A stretch of DNA of 50,548 nt from an archaeon (GCA_002688265.1 NZCK01000030.1:1-50548), one strand, 5' to 3'. Positions 40,616-50,244 are shown, counted from the stretch's first letter. A program made the numbers and translations. The notes: a model not told the origin generated them from the sequence alone.

Positions 40616-42322
40616 CTACAACTCCTTTACCATATAAGGGCCTTCTCTAACATAACCTAGCTTTCTATAATACTCACGAACTCCAACACCACTAATTACA
40701 ATCATTTTATCACAACCAGCAAAACGTGCTATTTCTTCAGCTTTCGCAACCAACTTCTTCCCATAGCCTTTATGCTGCACAGCAGAGTCTGATAACTCTT
40801 TCTCATCACCTTCCAAAGGCACAGTCACACCATAAACATGTAACTCTCGTAATAAAGCAGAATTAGCAGTTATTTCAGGACGCAAAGCTTCTTTAACAAA
40901 ACGCAATCTAGCAAAACCCAAAATCAAATCATTCTTCTCATCATCAAAGGAAATAAAGAACTCTTTACCTCCAGAAGCTTCAAACTCTTTAACATTCAAC
41001 TTAACAGAATCAAAATCAACTTGTTTATTCTTTGGTTCACGACATCTAATACACCGACATTCAACTCCCACTTTTTGATGCAAATGTTGTCTAAAATTTG
41101 TCAATCCAACTCCCCCCTCCCAATATTTTGTCGGAACATCTCGCTGAATTCTCTGAACTCGACAATACGAGGGAATAATTTTCTTAACCGGAACCAAACG
41201 TGAAGCTGCTTCATCAGTATCTATCGGCTTAAACTTTCCTTCTTTCCACTGATAATAAAGTGCAGTTCCTGGCCCCACCATACACGGATAAAATTTAATC
41301 ATATCAGGTTTGTATCCAGAATCTGTGAACAATTGTTTCATTCCTGAAATATCACGCTCCCTATCTGTTAAAGGAAGCCCTGGCATATAATGAAAATTAA
41401 TTTTAAAACCCAAATCTCGTAAGATCTGAATACTCTTTTTTGAAACAGCTGTGTCATGCCCTCGATTAACTTCTGCTAAAACATCGTCGTAAACCGATTG
41501 TATTCCAAGTTCCACTCGAGTACAACCTTGATCTAACATCACATTCCCATGAGGTAAGAGGCCCCAATCTGGTTTTGTTTCAATGCAAAGTGCAACGCAA
41601 CGAACTTTTTTCTTCTCATTAGTCACTTGTTCTTCCTCAATAGAAAGTGAACGTTTAGACTTAAGCAATCGCAACTTTGCATGGATACTTTTTTCCCGTT
41701 TCTTATCATGTAACTCTCCTGGCAATTCAAAGAATTTTTTAAAAGCAACAAATTGTAAATTACCTTTAGAATCAAAGAACATATCTGAGAAATCATTAAG
41801 TGCTTGATAAACTCCTAAAATAAACTCATCTTGATACTCTTTACTTTCAGCAGGAAAAGTTCCTCCCATTACAATAATTTCAATTTTATCTACTGGTTGA
41901 TTTAATAAAACATACTGCTGCAAGCGATTAGACACTTGCAGATATGCATCATAATCATTTCTTTTTCCTCGCATGGTTGCTGGTTCATGTCCAGTATATG
42001 ACTGAGGAACATCTCCCCAAGGACTATTTACTCCACCTACACAATAAGTACATTTTCCATGTGGACATTTAGCTGGGCGAGTCATGATTGCAACAGGGGA
42101 CACTCCAGAGAGACTTCTAGTTGGTTTGGTTGCAAAAACAGAGTTCAAATTTTGAATTTCAGACTCTGGCAAAGAAAGAAGCAAACGAATATCAGTTGGG
42201 ATCTTCTTAAGTTTGTACTTTTTAGAAATTTCTCGCTTAATAATCCCTAGATCTTTCTTGTTCTTAACATTTTTAGCTTTAATTTCGCCAAGAATTTCTT
42301 GAATCACTGTTTCTGGAATCAT
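40616..42322 (-). CDS. elp3: Elp3 tRNA uridine-34 carboxymethyl transferase
   Basis: Modifies the wobble uridine of tRNAs. N-terminal radical-SAM domain with CPHGKCTYC (C86, C91, C94) binding the 4Fe-4S cluster; a large middle part with GGTFPAESKEYQDEFI and IETKPDW; C-terminal GNAT acetyltransferase domain with QHKGYGKKLVAKAEEIA. Length 568 is typical for archaeal Elp3, which works without the other Elongator subunits. Convergent with the pentapeptide gene, 4 bases apart. Divergent from the L21e operon, where only weak AT boxes are seen on its side. Confidence 0.97.
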   Translation of the reverse strand: MIPETVIQEILGEIKAKNVKNKKDLGIIKREISKKYKLKKIPTDIRLLLSLPESEIQNLNSVFATKPTRSLSGVSPVAIMTRPAKCPHGKCTYCVGGVNSPWGDVPQSYTGHEPATMRGKRNDYDAYLQVSNRLQQYVLLNQPVDKIEIIVMGGTFPAESKEYQDEFILGVYQALNDFSDMFFDSKGNLQFVAFKKFFELPGELHDKKREKSIHAKLRLLKSKRSLSIEEEQVTNEKKKVRCVALCIETKPDWGLLPHGNVMLDQGCTRVELGIQSVYDDVLAEVNRGHDTAVSKKSIQILRDLGFKINFHYMPGLPLTDRERDISGMKQLFTDSGYKPDMIKFYPCMVGPGTALYYQWKEGKFKPIDTDEAASRLVPVKKIIPSYCRVQRIQRDVPTKYWEGGVGLTNFRQHLHQKVGVECRCIRCREPKNKQVDFDSVKLNVKEFEASGGKEFFISFDDEKNDLILGFARLRFVKEALRPEITANSALLRELHVYGVTVPLEGDEKELSDSAVQHKGYGKKLVAKAEEIARFAGCDKMIVISGVGVREYYRKLGYVREGPYMVKEL

Positions 42323-42403
42323 TTGAATACCCTATGAATACACCACTATCCAAACCATTTTTCCACCACAAACTTTATAAATGTTTCACAAAAAAGAGTG
42401 TGC

Positions 42404-42700
42404 ATGGTTACAAGAATTGGAACAAAAAGGAGAAAAACTAGGCATAAGCTAAAAAGAGCTAGAAGCGAAAAAGGAAAGCTTTCATTAAGCAGATATTTCC
42501 AAACTTTTGAAGCTGGCGAGCAAGTAGGTCTAAAAATCAACTCCAATGTAGCAAAGGGACAATTTTTTCCAAGATTCCATGGACATTGTGGAACTGTTAA
42601 AGGGATGAAAGGCCGATGTTATGAAGTTCAAATCAAAGATGGTGGAAAAGAAAAGAGATTATACATTCATCCAATTCACTTAATCAAATTACATGCATAA
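42404..42700 (+). CDS. rpl21e: Large subunit ribosomal protein L21e
   Basis: Begins MVTRIGTKRRKTRHKL and ends IHPIHLIKL, with the RFHGHCGTVKGMKGRCYEV core of L21e. Start at ATG 42404, with TTTATAAA at 42374-42381 centred 26-27 bp upstream and no SD. Heads the archaeal gene set L21e-Rpo4-DUF655. 98 residues is normal. Confidence 0.95.
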   Translation: MVTRIGTKRRKTRHKLKRARSEKGKLSLSRYFQTFEAGEQVGLKINSNVAKGQFFPRFHGHCGTVKGMKGRCYEVQIKDGGKEKRLYIHPIHLIKLHA

Positions 42701-42701
42701 A

Positions 42702-43046
42702 ATGGTAAATCCAGAAATTATTGAAGAAAAACCGCTTTGTTTGATTGATGTAAAAATAGCAATGAAAAAAATAGAAAAGCGAGACACTGAGCTAGGTTTA
42801 CTTTCACAAAAAACCAAAGAATACCTTGACGCTTTTGTAGAAAGAAGCTCAAAAGATGCTAAAGATTTACGTAAAGGAATTGATAGTTTAGGAATTACTA
42901 GATTAAAAGAAGAGCACATCTGTAAGATCATTGATTTTCTGCCTGAAACTGCAGAAGATTTGCGAATTGTGTTACAAGGATACAATATTACGCTACCAAA
43001 AAAAGAAATGGAAGCAATTGCCTCCGAAGTCAAAAAGGTAGCATAA
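42702..43046 (+). CDS. rpo4: RNA polymerase subunit Rpo4 (RpoF)
   Basis: Forms the polymerase stalk with Rpo7 (30621). 114 residues; NPEIIEEKPLCLIDVKIAMKKIE at the N-terminus and the HRDC-like helices (LGITRLKEEHICKIIDFLPETAEDLRIVL) at the C-terminus. The ATG is one base after the L21e stop, so it is translationally coupled; another in-frame ATG three codons earlier would overlap L21e. Gene order supports the call. Confidence 0.93.
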   Translation: MVNPEIIEEKPLCLIDVKIAMKKIEKRDTELGLLSQKTKEYLDAFVERSSKDAKDLRKGIDSLGITRLKEEHICKIIDFLPETAEDLRIVLQGYNITLPKKEMEAIASEVKKVA

Positions 43047-43141
43047 TCCTTTTGTGACTTCTTTTCTAAGCAAAGTTTATAATTTAGTTTACTTTTCTTA
43101 AAGAGATTAAGTCACATTTAGATTTAAATGAGGAACATATA

Positions 43142-43723
43142 ATGGAACGTGAACGACCTGCAAGAGCAGAACCAAAGAAAACTGAAGAATACGCTATTGT
43201 TCTTGATTATCTTAAGCATGGCTATGCCTCTGAAGGAACTGGCCACCGGCCTAAGAGCCCTATTTGTCAAGCTATTGGGAAGACTCATTTAACATTATTA
43301 GAATTAGTTCCAAAGAATGATGTATTTTTGCAACCTCATCAAGAAGTATATATTGGTGAAGGTAAACGAGAACAGATCCACCATATTAAAGGAAGAATTC
43401 CATTTGATCGCTTAACTACTACAGCAGCAGCTGAGTTAAAACATGTAGTTGAGAAGATTGTAACTGATGATGAATCTCAGTTCGTTACATTTTTCAACAA
43501 AGCTCAACCTTTATCCATGCGAATGCACCAGTTAGAATTGCTTCCAGGTTTAGGAAAGAAACACATGTGGGAAATACTTGATGCTCGTAAAGAAAAACCT
43601 TTTGAGAGTTTTGCAGACTTAAGAGAGCGAGTTAAACTACTCCCTGACCCTAAAACTATAATCATTAAAAGGATTTTAAGTGAAGCAAAGGGTAAAGAGA
43701 AATATAACTTGTTTGTTAGGTGA
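43142..43723 (+). CDS. DUF655 helix-hairpin-helix protein
   Basis: Archaea-specific conserved protein always found near L21e and Rpo4; a nucleic-acid-binding role is assumed. An S1-like OB part (EYAIVLDYLKHGY, LTLLELVPKNDVFLQPHQEVYIGEG) is followed by a helix-hairpin-helix near 130-165 (HQLELLPGLGKKHMWEILDARKEKPFESF). It is 95 bases after Rpo4 with an AAGTTTATAATTTAG box, so it may also have its own promoter. AGGA lies 9-10 bases before the ATG. Confidence 0.92.
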   Translation: MERERPARAEPKKTEEYAIVLDYLKHGYASEGTGHRPKSPICQAIGKTHLTLLELVPKNDVFLQPHQEVYIGEGKREQIHHIKGRIPFDRLTTTAAAELKHVVEKIVTDDESQFVTFFNKAQPLSMRMHQLELLPGLGKKHMWEILDARKEKPFESFADLRERVKLLPDPKTIIIKRILSEAKGKEKYNLFVR

Positions 43724-43726
43724 AGT

Positions 43727-44392
43727 TTAAGCACTAAGCAAAAATGCTAAAGTTTCTCTTCCTTCTTCAGCGACTGTTGAAACTCTTTGATCACTAGCAA
43801 CTATCTGTTCTGAGAATAATTCAACCATTGGCAATCTTTGCCCAGGACCAGTGTAACAATTTTGAGTCCTTCGAAAACTTGCAGCTATTCGATAAGCTAA
43901 GATATCTGCAAAATTCACTAGAGGGATACTTCTATCAGCTCCAGGAATGACCTGAATATTTGGTCTTGGAAGGTTCACACCATAAAACCTCTGCATGTAT
44001 TCTACAAGCAATTCCTTTGTATATTCTGGTGGGAAAAATTCATCAATGTAAACAACCATTCGTCTAGGATCAACCTCACTTTCCATCAAGAGCTGTGCAA
44101 TACTTGCATGTGCTGCTCTTTGACGACAAAAACTTCGACCCCTATTACTTCTGATCCAAGAATAACTACTCAATCCATTAAGGCCCATATTAAAAAGAGA
44201 TGGCACCACGATCTCCTCACCTTCTCTTATAAGGTGAATGTAATCTGCTGCTTTTAGTAAATTGGTTCTTTTTTCAATTAATCTAGAATCATCTGTTTCA
44301 GTGCATGCAAGTACTAAACCAGAACTATTTCCTCCAATAGGAGATTCATCAAAACCAAAATAGTGAAATTTATTTAGATTAAGATAAGCCAT
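43727..44392 (-). CDS. Possible RNase H-like (DUF3800-type) protein
   Basis: 221 residues. An N-terminal strand with FGFDESPIGG (Asp-Glu), a middle MVVYIDEFFPPEY and, near the end, RSIPLVNFADILAYRIA match the spacing of DUF3800/RNase-H-fold proteins, where acidic residues on the first strand and an AD pair on a late helix bind metal. The match is weak, and a different fold is possible. ATG 44392 follows an in-frame TTG and has a TTTTTATTAAAC box about 30 bp upstream. The stop lies 3 bases from the DUF655 stop, convergent. Confidence 0.5.
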   Translation of the reverse strand: MAYLNLNKFHYFGFDESPIGGNSSGLVLACTETDDSRLIEKRTNLLKAADYIHLIREGEEIVVPSLFNMGLNGLSSYSWIRSNRGRSFCRQRAAHASIAQLLMESEVDPRRMVVYIDEFFPPEYTKELLVEYMQRFYGVNLPRPNIQVIPGADRSIPLVNFADILAYRIAASFRRTQNCYTGPGQRLPMVELFSEQIVASDQRVSTVAEEGRETLAFLLSA

Positions 44393-44454
44393 TATCAAAA
44401 AAGAATGTTTTTAGTTTAATAAAAACTTGCAACCAATTACAAGTTACAAAACTT

Positions 44455-44871
44455 CTACCATTCCCGTCGCCACTGCTGATCTTTTTTCTTCTCTTTAACC
44501 AGATCTTTCATACCAGCTTTTTTTGCATATTTTAGAAATTCTTTTGCCACATGTTGCACGCGAATTGAAGAAATACTAGTATCGTCCTGGAAAGATTCGT
44601 AGTCTCGAAGCAAGGAATCAAAGAGTTCTGCTTGTGCTTGCAAGTTTACATGTAATAATCCTTCGCTTGCGATAGTTCGCTCTTTTTCTAAGTCTTGCAA
44701 TTTTTTCATTTGTTTCAACAGCTTTTCAGTATCAAGATGAACTTCTTTAAGATAATCAATTATTGCCTCAATATCTTTAAGAGAATCAGTTTCTTTTACT
44801 TTGTGTACTGCCTTGTGAGCCTTTTTGTGTTGAAAACGTTTCTTGATTACAGTCCAAAATGAAGGTTTCAT
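44455..44871 (-). CDS. Small basic helical protein, unknown
   Basis: 138 residues, all helix: KKRFQHKKAHKAVHKVK at the N-terminus, then heptads (IEAIIDYLKEVHLDTEKLLKQMKKLQDLEKER), ending in a very basic KKKDQQWRREW. No family recognised. The charge suggests nucleic-acid or membrane contact, which is inference. Single gene with AT-rich upstream sequence. Confidence 0.55.
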   Translation of the reverse strand: MKPSFWTVIKKRFQHKKAHKAVHKVKETDSLKDIEAIIDYLKEVHLDTEKLLKQMKKLQDLEKERTIASEGLLHVNLQAQAELFDSLLRDYESFQDDTSISSIRVQHVAKEFLKYAKKAGMKDLVKEKKKDQQWRREW

Positions 44872-44947
44872 GTTAAGAACAAGTCAAACTATGCTTATAT
44901 ATTTTGCTGTTTAGAAAATAAAATTTAAAGAAAAAATTAATTTGTTT

Positions 44948-45469
44948 CTAACTTAATACCGCGGTTCCCAAAATATCTGAATGACATCTGGCTGCATCTA
45001 CCCCATACAATTCAAAACTTTCACATCCTTGGTCACAACTAACTGCCTCAACATTTACACTACTAGAACTAGCACAACTAACTTCCATCAAAGTATTATC
45101 TCCAAAACAACTACTAAACTTATAAGTAATCAGATTGCTATTCGTATGTTGCCCTTTATAAAAATCAACTCTAACAGTATTTCCATAATAATCTTCTTCA
45201 ATTTCAGAACATGTGCTGTCAAACTCAAACTGATCTCGTTCAGCCAAATCAGCATTAATTGTATCTTCAATTGTACTTGCAACCCTTCCTGCTGCTGACT
45301 GAAAAAAGCTACTAGAAGCACTTCTTGTATTATCTGGAACAATAAACTCATTTGATCCTGCATGTCCAACTACATTAGCAGATCCACTCGAGAAAATTGC
45401 TACACTAAAGAGTACCAGACATGTTAATACTGTTACAACTAAAAAACTACTTATTTTATTACTCATCAT
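44948..45469 (-). CDS. Secreted or anchored cysteine-containing protein
   Basis: 173 residues. A hydrophobic segment (about 8-27: SFLVVTVLTCLVLFSVAIFS) works as signal or anchor. The rest is exported and acidic, with six cysteines (TCSEIEEDY, SSCFGD, VSCASS, VSCDQGC, ARCHSD) that could pair in disulfides. No recognised family. Two adjacent ATGs; GGTGGTG lies 7 bases upstream of the first. A (TAA)9 tract lies behind its promoter region. Confidence 0.6.
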   Translation of the reverse strand: MMSNKISSFLVVTVLTCLVLFSVAIFSSGSANVVGHAGSNEFIVPDNTRSASSSFFQSAAGRVASTIEDTINADLAERDQFEFDSTCSEIEEDYYGNTVRVDFYKGQHTNSNLITYKFSSCFGDNTLMEVSCASSSSVNVEAVSCDQGCESFELYGVDAARCHSDILGTAVLS

Positions 45470-45524
45470 TTGAACACACCACCAACTTAGTTAATAATTA
45501 AAGATACTTTTTTTCACCTAAACT

Positions 45525-45551
45525 TAATAATAATAATAATAATAATAATAA
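45525..45551. repeat. (TAA)9 microsatellite
   Basis: Nine TAA units in the gap between the secreted protein and the aminotransferase, longer than the tracts at 31843 and 40028. Confidence 0.9.
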
Positions 45552-45593
45552 TGGGTTATATAAAAATTTTCTAAAAACAAAAAAATCACTGAC

Positions 45594-46820
45594 TTAAACT
45601 CTTATCTCAACTTTCTTTAAGAATCCCCATCTATCTTCAACTGTTCCATTTTGAATTCCTGTATAAAAATCAAACAATCTTTGAGTAAATTCTCCTGTTT
45701 CCCCATCACCTACTAACAATTCATCAACATATTTACTTCTATCACCTGGCACTAATTCTTCTATTCCTACTTTACCATACCTCACCCTCTCTAAGATACA
45801 TGGATCTATTTCTTCTTCACGTATTATTCTTAAAGATCTAACAGGCGACACAACAGCTGCAGTTCCAAGCCCGATTACTTCTGAGACAGTACCATCATCT
45901 AAACCTCTAAGCAATCTATCAATAGAAATTTTTTCCCTTGAAACGGACATATTTAATGGTTCTTGTGGGGCTAATTGTTCTACTGTTCTAACTGTTATTG
46001 AATCTAAAATTGTATCAGCTTTTTCAGGTAGCACTAATTTTCCATTTTCTACCATTGCAAATCCGCTGGTCCCCACTTCTTCAACAAAACCTTCTTCTGG
46101 GCTCAAGAATAATGTTTGAGAACATCCTAAAAGATCTGCTAATGATCCAGGACGAGAAGCACCAGCATAATTTCCACCTGCTTTTGCTCCACCCACTCCT
46201 CCAGTAACTGCTCTATGAAAATAAGGTTGCACTAACAAATTAATTGGATCAAATCCATCTTCATAGTATGGTCCACTTGGTGATAAAAAAATTGCAAAAG
46301 TAAAAGAAGATCCAGATGGAACACCTAATTGATCAGACATTGCAAACATGAAAGGTCTGATATACAAAGAAGCCCCTTCAACTCCCGTTGGAAAATGTAA
46401 ACGATCAATATCAAGCAGATAATTTACTGCCATCTCAAAAACTTCTTCATCAACTGGGGGCATGGTAAGCATTCTAGCTGAACAAGCAAACCTTTCAGCG
46501 TTCTGATCTAAACGAAAAGTATACAATTCACCGTCCGAATGTCTAAATGCTTTAGCACCTTCAAAACATGAATAACCATAATGTAAAACTTTTGATCCTA
46601 GTTTTAACCCTTTGGTCATTAAATCAGGAATTCCTTGGTGATAAGGAATAATTCTTGGGTTTGTCCATCCTTTTGCTCCAAGAGCAGCACGATAATCCAT
46701 TAAAAAAATATGATCAGAACGTAATTTCCCAAAACCAACAGGATCTCCTTCTGGCGAAACTTCAAAAGGAGTGCAACGCCTATTTTCAAACAAATCTAAA
46801 GAAATATCTTCATAATTCAT
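45594..46820 (-). CDS. ilvE: Branched-chain amino acid aminotransferase
   Basis: PLP enzyme that exchanges amino groups between branched-chain amino acids and 2-oxo acids. Fold-type IV motifs: LHYGYSCFEGAKAFR, YIRPFMFAM, the PLP lysine in GGAKAGGNYAGASRP, and EEVGTSGFAM with the later IGLGTAAVVSPV phosphate loop. It is the large (BCAT-type) form. Start at ATG 46820; a TTG six codons earlier lies within the promoter zone, and CTTATATAAG is centred about 28 bp upstream. No other branched-chain biosynthesis gene is in the window. Confidence 0.95.
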   Translation of the reverse strand: MNYEDISLDLFENRRCTPFEVSPEGDPVGFGKLRSDHIFLMDYRAALGAKGWTNPRIIPYHQGIPDLMTKGLKLGSKVLHYGYSCFEGAKAFRHSDGELYTFRLDQNAERFACSARMLTMPPVDEEVFEMAVNYLLDIDRLHFPTGVEGASLYIRPFMFAMSDQLGVPSGSSFTFAIFLSPSGPYYEDGFDPINLLVQPYFHRAVTGGVGGAKAGGNYAGASRPGSLADLLGCSQTLFLSPEEGFVEEVGTSGFAMVENGKLVLPEKADTILDSITVRTVEQLAPQEPLNMSVSREKISIDRLLRGLDDGTVSEVIGLGTAAVVSPVRSLRIIREEEIDPCILERVRYGKVGIEELVPGDRSKYVDELLVGDGETGEFTQRLFDFYTGIQNGTVEDRWGFLKKVEIRV

Positions 46821-46922
46821 TAAATAGATTCTAGACAAAATAACTTATATAAGTTTAATGAAGATCCAGAATAGAATTCATAACTAAACACATTTATTAT
46901 ATATGCCAACAGTCTCAAGACT

Positions 46923-46940
46923 AAACAACAACTCTTAAAA
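46923..46940 (+). repeat. 18-bp perfect direct repeat, copy 1
   Basis: Identical to 47623-47640, exactly 700 bases away, flanking nearly the whole methyltransferase gene. The second copy codes for its C-terminal region. Confidence 0.8.
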
Positions 46941-46988
46941 GGCAGACAAACAAAACTTTTATTTAATTTTAAACTAATTCTCTTAACT

Positions 46989-47690
46989 ATGAACATTCTA
47001 AAAATTAACAAAAAAGGATGGGACACAATTGGTAAAAAAGCCGCGCCCCCCACAATTACTGAAAAAATTTTCAAACAACAAGTAGAAGAATTTTGTAGTT
47101 TACTTCCAAAAAAAGCAAAAATCCTAGATCTTGGTTGTGGGCCAGGATTACCTTACACAAAAGAATTCGTAAGAAGAGGATTTGAAGTGACTGGAGTTGA
47201 CATTTCAGAAACAATGATCAAACTAGCTTCAAAAAATGTTCCAGAAGCAAAGTATGTTTGCCAATCAATGACACAGATCACTTTTACTAAAGAATTTGAT
47301 GGAGTTTTTGCAAGTTACTCTATGCTTTGTTTAACACCTGGGCTATTTGAAAAAACTGCAAGGAAGATTGCTAAAGCATTAAAACAAAAAGGCTTATTTT
47401 CTTTAGGTCTCAATGAAGCAGGCCCAAAAGGTCACAATGAATCTGAAGATATAACTGAAATTATGGGTCAAGAAATCTACAGCAGACCCTACTCAGAAAA
47501 AGAAATAAAAGATATATTCCTTCCATTAAAAATGAAAATCATTTCTGTGAATAGACAAACCATTCACTCAGAAGAATATGGCGAAGAGTATTCTCTTGTT
47601 ATCTTAATGCAAAAACAACAACTCTTAAAAACAAAAACAGAAACAAAGAAATCTTATGACAAATCTAAAAATCATCTCTTGGAATGTTAA
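46989..47690 (+). CDS. Class I SAM-dependent methyltransferase
   Basis: Rossmann methyltransferase: motif [16 protein letters not shown] (about 45-60), motif [13 protein letters not shown], then [10 protein letters not shown] and [13 protein letters not shown]. Substrate unknown; small-molecule or protein methylation are both possible. The last 25 residues are Lys/Thr-rich and overlap the exonuclease III gene by 35 bases; the 18-bp direct repeat lies there, so the natural end may have been extended. Confidence 0.85.
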   Translation: MNILKINKKGWDTIGKKAAPPTITEKIFKQQVEEFCSLLPKKAKILDLGCGPGLPYTKEFVRRGFEVTGVDISETMIKLASKNVPEAKYVCQSMTQITFTKEFDGVFASYSMLCLTPGLFEKTARKIAKALKQKGLFSLGLNEAGPKGHNESEDITEIMGQEIYSRPYSEKEIKDIFLPLKMKIISVNRQTIHSEEYGEEYSLVILMQKQQLLKTKTETKKSYDKSKNHLLEC

Positions 47691-48441
47691 CGGAATCCGA
47701 GCAGTCTTAAAAAAAGGTTTTGAAAAGTTCGTCCAAACCCACGATCCAGACATTCTTTGCATTCAAGAAACAAAGGCTCATCCACACCAAGTTGATGAAA
47801 TATTAGATAATTATGAACATCATTATTGGAATTCTGCTGAAAAGAAAGGCTACTCTGGAACAGCAGTATTTTCTAAAATTAAACCCCTTAAAGTTCAATA
47901 CGGATTGGGGATTGAAGAATTGGATAAAGAAGGTAGAGTTATTAGCCTAGAATTCGAAAACTATTTTTTAGTAAATGTTTACACACCAAATTCTCAAAGA
48001 GGATTAACTAGGTTAGAATACCGACATAAAACTTGGGATGTTGAATTTCTTAAATTCGTAAAAAATCTAGAAAAAGACAAACCAGTTATCTTTTGCGGAG
48101 ATCTTAATGTTGCTCACAAAGAAATTGATCTAAAAAATTTTAAAACAAACAAAACAACTAAAACAAGACCTGGAAATGCTGGGTTTACAGACCAAGAGAG
48201 AGAGAGTTTTGATAAGATCATTAAAGCAGGTTTCATTGACACTTTTAGATATTTATACCCAGAAAAGATCCAATACACTTGGTGGTCTTATATGTTTAAT
48301 GCCAGGAAGAAAGATGTTGGTTGGCGAATTGATTATTTCTGTATTTCCAAATCACTAAAAAACAACCTCAAAGATGCACTTATCTTAAATGAAGTAATGG
48401 GTTCGGATCATTGTCCTGTTGGAATTGAGGTAGAAAAATAA
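47656..48441 (+). CDS. xth: Exodeoxyribonuclease III / AP endonuclease
   Basis: Cleaves DNA at abasic sites and trims 3' ends. All EEP motifs for ExoIII are present: [23 protein letters not shown] (metal Glu), [38 protein letters not shown] and [11 protein letters not shown]. 261 residues is normal. Overlaps the methyltransferase gene, so it is translationally coupled to it. With the UDG at 32257 it could complete a base-excision route. Confidence 0.96.
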   Translation: MTNLKIISWNVNGIRAVLKKGFEKFVQTHDPDILCIQETKAHPHQVDEILDNYEHHYWNSAEKKGYSGTAVFSKIKPLKVQYGLGIEELDKEGRVISLEFENYFLVNVYTPNSQRGLTRLEYRHKTWDVEFLKFVKNLEKDKPVIFCGDLNVAHKEIDLKNFKTNKTTKTRPGNAGFTDQERESFDKIIKAGFIDTFRYLYPEKIQYTWWSYMFNARKKDVGWRIDYFCISKSLKNNLKDALILNEVMGSDHCPVGIEVEK

Positions 48442-48465
48442 AATAAAATAAAAATTTTTAACATT

Positions 48466-48918
48466 CTAATGCAACACCCTATCTTCAATAAAGAGTGCTA
48501 CTTCAGTTGCTGCGATTGCCATTAAAGTCATAATCAAAGCTAAGAAATATTTCTCAAGTCCTATTGAAACCGCAACGGAACTCATAATTACCATGCTTGA
48601 GAATAATGTAACACCTTCTAATCCTAGTTCTTCGTTTCTAAAAATATAACCTGCTCCAACTATTGCTGATCCTAAGAATAATCCTAATAAGATATTTGTA
48701 GGATCTGCATTCCAAACTAAATAATTATAATTTTCTCCAAATGCTTCTACTAATGCAAAACTTAAAATTGTAAATAAAGCAACACCTGCAGTCAGCAATG
48801 AATACATTCGCATTGCGCCACGTGCACCACGTAACTCTTGAACTACACCAAATCCAAAACCCATTAAGAGTGCAATAGAAATTTGTTTTAATATTTCTGT
48901 TTCTGAACCAATCACCAT
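48466..48918 (-). CDS. MgtC-like membrane protein
   Basis: 150 residues, four to five membrane helices. FGFGVVQELRGARGAMRMYSLLTAGVAL matches the first part of MgtC/SapB proteins (GlxxGlERexxg...aGlRT), and GSAIVGAGYIFRN matches the later GxGFLGAGvI motif. The role in this family is uncertain (growth at low Mg2+ or ATPase regulation in bacteria). GGTGATAA stands just before the ATG, and a second GGTGATT follows it. Complete. Confidence 0.75.
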   Translation of the reverse strand: MVIGSETEILKQISIALLMGFGFGVVQELRGARGAMRMYSLLTAGVALFTILSFALVEAFGENYNYLVWNADPTNILLGLFLGSAIVGAGYIFRNEELGLEGVTLFSSMVIMSSVAVSIGLEKYFLALIMTLMAIAATEVALFIEDRVLH

Positions 48919-49085
48919 TTATCACCATCTCAAAAATTTATATTATACACAATAAAGAAAACATCTAACTTAATAAAACTATTTGAAAATTAGAGCAACC
49001 CAGAACATTTACTATTCAACAACAATATTTTTAAAGTTTTAACCATATTAAAAAAACTTAACACTATTTTAAAGTAATTAAAACG

Positions 49086-50063
49086 ATGAGACTGAGAAAA
49101 ATTTTGGCAATAGCAGGACTTCTTGTATATCTAACAGGACACAATCCTAACCAAAACCCTAAATCTTCAAACTCAGATGAAATGAATATTTATGCATCAA
49201 TAAATATGATTGACTCTGGAGATGGGTCTGGATTGCTAAAAAGCTTAGAATTTGTTTCAACTGAAGGAGGTGCTATTGATATACGTGATGCAAGCCCATT
49301 AGAAGTAAAATTAACAGAAATGCCTATCTCTCAAGGCAAAGGAGATATTGGAGGATACAATATTTACGTCCTCTATCAATCTCATCCGAGATCTGGATTT
49401 ACTACACACATTGCACACCCTAGCATTGTCGCCTGTCAAAGCTTACTACATCGTAAAATAGAGCAATTATATGATCAAGGATTAATAGACAGTGTTTTCT
49501 TTGAAGGAATTGATGCTTGGGCAGAAGTTGGTCTTAATAGTACTGAAGATGAACAGGACAAATTAAAAAAACAAAAAAATTCTGGAACACTATTTCAAAG
49601 AGATTCTGATTTAATTGATTTTATGTCACAGCCAGGAAAAAGTTTTAGCAGAGAAACTATCCAGTTAGAATATGCTAATAACACTTCACTTAATATTTCT
49701 GGTTGGGAAGTTCCTGAAGGCGATCTTGGTTACGAAGATAGGTTACAAGGTTTAGAACTTAAAACACAGTTAAATGATCTTCTTGAGCAAGGACATAACA
49801 ACCCTTCTTCTCCTAGATTTTCAGAATATCAAAATGTTCTACACTCATTTAGCATTACAGCTTCTCTTCAACATACAGTACGGAGTGTAGCTGCCTACAA
49901 TTATTCTCTTTTACAATATTTTCAAGAGGTAGAAAATCAAACAAATTTCCCATTAGTTTATGTAATAGTAATTGGAGATGGACATAGATATGATTTTGAA
50001 CAATTCGCTGAAAGATTAGAACATCATCCAGAGATTCATCCTTTTGTTTGTAGCACAATGTGA
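49086..50063 (+). CDS. Exported protein of unknown function, possibly ChaN/TIKI-like
   Basis: 325 residues with a short hydrophobic N-terminus (LRKILAIAGLLVYLTG) that may be a signal or anchor; no cysteine suitable for a lipobox. Two histidine-bearing segments (YVLYQSHPRSGF...HPSIVACQSLL, VFFEGIDAW) and a late VIVIGDGHRYDFEQFAE recall the GxxH / E arrangement of ChaN/TraB-TIKI proteins, but the similarity is weak and I would not name it so. Leaderless; AT-rich ATTTTAAAGTAATT about 20-30 bp upstream. It ends about 180 bases from the 23S 3' end. Confidence 0.6.
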   Translation: MRLRKILAIAGLLVYLTGHNPNQNPKSSNSDEMNIYASINMIDSGDGSGLLKSLEFVSTEGGAIDIRDASPLEVKLTEMPISQGKGDIGGYNIYVLYQSHPRSGFTTHIAHPSIVACQSLLHRKIEQLYDQGLIDSVFFEGIDAWAEVGLNSTEDEQDKLKKQKNSGTLFQRDSDLIDFMSQPGKSFSRETIQLEYANNTSLNISGWEVPEGDLGYEDRLQGLELKTQLNDLLEQGHNNPSSPRFSEYQNVLHSFSITASLQHTVRSVAAYNYSLLQYFQEVENQTNFPLVYVIVIGDGHRYDFEQFAERLEHHPEIHPFVCSTM

Positions 50064-50244
50064 TAACAAACATAGCTCACGCTACCTCAAATATACAACA
50101 CAGAATCTTCTTTAACATTTCAAAAACAATTTCTAAAATGTAGCTTACGCTACTCATCAAAAATAATGAAAAAATTTCTTCCAACGGAATTAAAATTGAA
50201 AGAAAAAAAAGAAGAGCTACTTATATGGAATAAATGATAAAATA

